From Propionivibrio soli (GTDB lineage Bacteria > Pseudomonadota > Gammaproteobacteria > Burkholderiales > Rhodocyclaceae): a DNA stretch of 64,000 bases. The number at the start of each line of letters is the position of its first letter. Within the stretch, counting starts at the first letter, position 1. The stretch lies in assembly GCF_025770765.1 (NCBI RefSeq), contig NZ_JANZKY010000018.1, positions 40,108 through 104,107 on the forward strand. The letters are read 5' to 3'. The notes beneath the pieces were generated by a model. That model saw only the letters and a list, made by a program, of their open reading frames with translations, ran no database searches and was not told where the DNA came from. Position numbers and translations under genes: made by a program. Shown here piece by piece: positions 61,150 through 64,000 of the stretch.

Positions 61150-62157
61150 CTAAAGCCTGGACGGGTCGAAGCCCGTTTCGGAGTAGATCGCCTGGATCGT
61201 TTCGTTGCCGATGCGCTGGGCCATTTCCTTGTGCGTCGCAATCAGCGCCCGCTTCAGGGCGGTGCGCTCGGCCGCCGTCGGGACATGGATTTCGGTCTTG
61301 CCGGTTTCCCTGATTCGCGCCAGCGCCTTGTCGTTCTCTTCCTTGGCGATCTTGTTCGCGTACTCCGTGCTCAAGCGCATGGCTTCCTCAAGTTGGTTGC
61401 GGATCGCCGTCGGAAGGCTGTCCCAAAACTTTTTGTTCGTGATTACCGCGTATCCGAGGTAGCCGTGTTCCGACAGCGTCATGTGGCTTTGTACTTCGTA
61501 CATGCGCTGCGAGTAGAAATTCGAATGCGGATTCTCCGTTCCATCCACGACGCCTTTTTGGAGCGCCTGGTACACGTCGGAAAAAATCATCGCGTGGGGC
61601 AGGGCGCCCAACGCCCGCATCTGCGCCTCAAGGACTTTTGAGGACTGAATGCGCATCTTGAGCCCCTTGAAGTCGTCCGGGGTGCGCAACGGTCTGTTCG
61701 CCGAGAACGATTTGAATCCGTTGTCCCAGAAGGCGAGTCCCTTGATCCCTTTGGGCTCGAGTTTTTTCAGCAGCGCCTTGCCCAAGGGCCCTTGGGTAAC
61801 GCGGTGCAGCATCTCCGTGCTGTCGAAGATGTAAGGAAGATCGAAGACTTCGTAATCACGGATGCCGAGGGGAGAGAACTTAGCGAGGGAGGGCGCCAGC
61901 ATCTGTACGGCGCCCAATTGCAGGGCTTCCATCTCATCCTTATCCCGATAGAGCGTCGAGTTGCCGTAGACCTCGACCTTGACCGCTCCTTTGGTGAGCT
62001 TGCTCGCGAGTTCCGCGAAATATTGCGCCGCCTTGCCCTTGGGCGTGTCGGCAGCGACGACGTGGCTGAAAACGATAACGATCGGATCCTGCGCGAGGGC
62101 CGTGCCGCTGGCCAAGAACGCCAACGCGCAGCAAATACGGAAAAGCACACCCCTCAT
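61150..62157 (-). CDS. TRAP transporter solute receptor (DctP family), orphan
   Basis: A 335-residue periplasmic protein with a signal peptide ending near GTALAQD. It has family segments such as IVIVFSHVVAADTPKGKAA, GAVQMLAPS, GLKMRIQSSKVLEAQMRALG and VDGTENPHSNF. The Arg in RIQ normally binds the substrate carboxylate. TRAP receptors need DctQ and DctM membrane partners, but none lies next to this gene: a convergent gene follows and a divergent MatC-like carrier precedes. Its partners must be elsewhere, or it has another function. Its substrate is probably a dicarboxylate or 2-oxo acid. Confidence 0.9.
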   Translation of the reverse strand: MRGVLFRICCALAFLASGTALAQDPIVIVFSHVVAADTPKGKAAQYFAELASKLTKGAVKVEVYGNSTLYRDKDEMEALQLGAVQMLAPSLAKFSPLGIRDYEVFDLPYIFDSTEMLHRVTQGPLGKALLKKLEPKGIKGLAFWDNGFKSFSANRPLRTPDDFKGLKMRIQSSKVLEAQMRALGALPHAMIFSDVYQALQKGVVDGTENPHSNFYSQRMYEVQSHMTLSEHGYLGYAVITNKKFWDSLPTAIRNQLEEAMRLSTEYANKIAKEENDKALARIRETGKTEIHVPTAAERTALKRALIATHKEMAQRIGNETIQAIYSETGFDPSRL

Positions 62158-62245
62158 TTTCTGAGCCCGTCGCCCTGATTACGAACAAATGCGCTTGGCA
62201 TCAAAAACCCCTTTCACTATGAATTATTCGCTGCCCAGCAAACAG

Positions 62246-62299
62246 TGTGGAAAACCACATGGCTCTCCCTGCGCGATGCAGATTTGTGGTTTGCCACAA
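62246..62299. promoter_or_regulatory. Two TGTGG-N4-CCACA operator candidates between dctP and matC
   Basis: TGTGG-AAAA-CCACA (62246-62259) and TTGTGG-TTTG-CCACAA (62284-62299) are perfect palindromes in the 276-nt divergent region. Their centres are 39 bp apart, close to four helical turns, so one regulator could bind both. The regulator is not in this window. Sites this regular are likely real operators. The rest of the region, 62158-62433, shows no gene. Confidence 0.6.
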
Positions 62300-62433
62300 T
62301 TGTGGGCCGCACGGCAAATCGTAGGATCGCTTTTGCATGATGCGCTCACAAAAAACAATTCCCGCAGGGTCCGGGACAACAGCGCACCGATACGGCCTCG
62401 CCATGTAACCACGTCTCAGTAAGGAGAAACGTA

Positions 62434-63810
62434 ATGCTCGGGATGTCTGCGGCAGCCATCGCCTCATTGGTAGGCGTTATCGTAGTAGTCGGCATTTCAA
62501 TGTACAACGAGGATCTCAACGTCGGCATTGTGGCCATCGCCGTTGGTGTTGCAATCGGCGCCGTCTTCGCCGATTTGCCCGCGGTGAAGGTCATGCAGGC
62601 CTGGCCGCTGGATCTCTTCATGATACTCACCGGTGTCTGCTTTTTGTTCGGTATCGCGACGACGAACGGCACCATGGAGAAGTTTACAAGCAACGCGATC
62701 CGTCTTGCGGGCGGCAACACCGCTCTCATTCCGCTGATCATTTTCCTCCTGATCACGCTGATCACGACGATCGGGCCGGGAAATATCGCGACGGTCACGC
62801 TGATGGCACCAGTCGCCATGGCGATTGCTTCGCGCATCGGAATGAAGGCCTTCCTGATGACGCTGCTCGTCGTCGGCGCAGCCAACGGGGCGGCATTCTC
62901 GCCTATCGCTCCGACGGGGATCATCTCCAGCTTCTTCCTGACCAAGATGGCGCCGCAACTTGACACCATGGGGCAGCATCTCGGCGATTTGAACTCGCTG
63001 GCGTGGAAGATTCACTTCAACTCCGAAGTCGCGCAACTCGTCGGCAACATCGGCGGATTCTTCCTCCTCGGCGGCTGGGCCTGGGTGCGCAGCCAGCGTG
63101 ATTCGACGCTGAGCATCGATGCCATCGCTCCGAAGCCGGACCCCTTTACCAAGCACCAGTGGATGACGCTGGCCTGCATCGGTGGCCTGGTTCTGCTCGT
63201 CATCCTCCCGAGCCTCTCCTTCACCAAGGGATTGTTCTCGCCCACGCTGATGAAGGTACTGGGCAATGGCAAGTCGGTTAACGTCGGCGCCATCGCCTTC
63301 CTGCTCTCGACGCTCCTGTTGATCTTCAACGCCGGCGACAGCAAGGCCGCGATCAAGTCGATCCCTTGGTCGGTCATCGTCATGGTCGGGGGAATGGGCA
63401 TCCTGATCGACGTGATGGATAAGGCGGGTGGATTGAATGCGCTGGTCGGCATCATCTCCGCGGTTTCCAACCCCGTCACGGTCAATGGCATCCTCGGTCT
63501 CGTAACCGGCGTCATCTCAGCCTACTCCAGTTCGTCGGGCGTGGTCATGCCGATGTTCCTGCCGCTGGTTCCCGGTCTGATCGATCAGCTCGGCGGCGGC
63601 AACGCGATCTCGATGATCTCGTCGATCAACGTCGGCTCGCATATGGTCGATACCTCGCCGCTTTCGCTGTTCGGCGCCGTCTGCATCGCGTGTGCTGCGG
63701 AGAGCGAGGACAAGGGGAAACTCTTCCGGCAATTGCTGATATGGGGATTCTCGATGTGTGTGGTCGGCGCGATCATCTGCTACGTATTCTTTGGCCTGCT
63801 TGGCCTGTAG
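62434..63810 (+). CDS. Dicarboxylate carrier, MatC/DASS-type (possible malonate uptake)
   Basis: A 458-residue inner-membrane transporter with about 11-12 helices of the ion-transporter superfamily. The segments TTIGPGNIATVTLMAPVAMAIA, GAANGAAFSPIAPTGIISS and GVISAYSSSSGVVMPMF fit MatC-type carriers. MatC moves malonate in rhizobia. The next gene encodes an acyl-CoA carboxylase subunit, which would fit use of a short-chain diacid, but the substrate is unproven. ATG 62434 has AGGAG about eight bases upstream. Its divergent partner is a TRAP receptor, not a second subunit. Confidence 0.8.
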   Translation: MLGMSAAAIASLVGVIVVVGISMYNEDLNVGIVAIAVGVAIGAVFADLPAVKVMQAWPLDLFMILTGVCFLFGIATTNGTMEKFTSNAIRLAGGNTALIPLIIFLLITLITTIGPGNIATVTLMAPVAMAIASRIGMKAFLMTLLVVGAANGAAFSPIAPTGIISSFFLTKMAPQLDTMGQHLGDLNSLAWKIHFNSEVAQLVGNIGGFFLLGGWAWVRSQRDSTLSIDAIAPKPDPFTKHQWMTLACIGGLVLLVILPSLSFTKGLFSPTLMKVLGNGKSVNVGAIAFLLSTLLLIFNAGDSKAAIKSIPWSVIVMVGGMGILIDVMDKAGGLNALVGIISAVSNPVTVNGILGLVTGVISAYSSSSGVVMPMFLPLVPGLIDQLGGGNAISMISSINVGSHMVDTSPLSLFGAVCIACAAESEDKGKLFRQLLIWGFSMCVVGAIICYVFFGLLGL

Positions 63811-63849
63811 CACCGACCGACAAGCCAGTTTTCAAATAAGGGAGTGACG

Positions 63850-64000
63850 ATGAGCGGGAAGACGAAGAAGCAATTGGGGGTCTTGCGTGAGTTACGTGAG
63901 CGTGCGGTGTTGGGGGGAGGGCAGAAGCGGATCGATCAGCAGCACGAGCGGGGCAAGTTGACCGCGCGGGAGCGGCTGGCGCTGTTGCTGGACGAAGGCT
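63850..64000 (+). CDS. Acyl-CoA carboxylase carboxyltransferase (beta) subunit, start only
   Basis: Only the first 50 residues are in the window. [20 protein letters not shown] followed by LLDEG is the standard N-terminus of PccB/MmdA-type carboxyltransferases, such as propionyl-CoA carboxylase beta or methylmalonyl-CoA decarboxylase alpha. ATG 63850 has AAGGGAG five bases upstream. It is 39 nt after the carrier gene and is probably co-transcribed. Confidence 0.85.
   Translation, partial: MSGKTKKQLGVLRELRERAVLGGGQKRIDQQHERGKLTARERLALLLDEG

Overview
The window comes from a GC-rich Gram-negative bacterium, most likely a betaproteobacterium. The grounds are an Hrp2-like type III secretion gene order (I-J-K-L-N-O-T), a SecB homologue, a LutABC/LctP lactate cluster and several c-di-GMP and two-component hybrids. 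I cannot name a genus. No tRNA, rRNA, CRISPR array or insertion sequence was seen.

Layout. (1) 1-7935: a mannoside uptake and hydrolysis unit. A LacI-type regulator faces an operon for a sugar-binding protein, two permeases, an ATPase and a GH2 beta-mannosidase that runs off the left edge. (2) 7936-31139: a compact, nearly complete type III secretion system (T3SS) in the order Q-R-V-S-C-D-(F)-I-J-K-L-N-O-T-U, ending in a giant 2768-residue protein. A leader with four potential hairpins precedes it and a hairpin closes it. (3) 31251-35047: an isolated SecB homologue, an orphan OmpR-type response regulator, a possible toxin-immunity protein and a small AP2-like protein. (4) 35041-40384: a partner-switching module of hybrid histidine kinase, REC-PAS-PAS-PP2C-HATPase protein and STAS protein. 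(5) 40889-49794: lactate utilisation, with a universal stress protein, lactate permease, a D-lactate dehydrogenase-like FAD/Fe-S enzyme, LutB, LutC, LutA and a divergent GntR regulator with two candidate operators. (6) 50010-61078: a c-di-GMP region with a FIST protein, a PAS-GGDEF-EAL protein carrying a C-terminal CZB-like zinc site, a DsbA/FrnE-like protein, and two more multidomain GGDEF-EAL proteins. (7) 61150-64000: an orphan TRAP receptor (DctP) divergent from a MatC-like dicarboxylate carrier, then the start of an acyl-CoA carboxylase beta subunit.

The most unusual part is the T3SS. All export-gate and basal-body parts are recognisable, but SctU has no NPTH autocleavage motif (LSNR lies at the matching place), and I found no SctP ruler, SctW gatekeeper or conventional translocators. 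The only other gene in the apparent operon encodes the giant protein, which has coiled coils, hydrophobic segments, a glutamine-rich tandem repeat and a LysM-like C-terminus. One reading is a T3SS that does not use the usual substrate switch and is devoted mainly to one very large partner. This is inference and needs testing.
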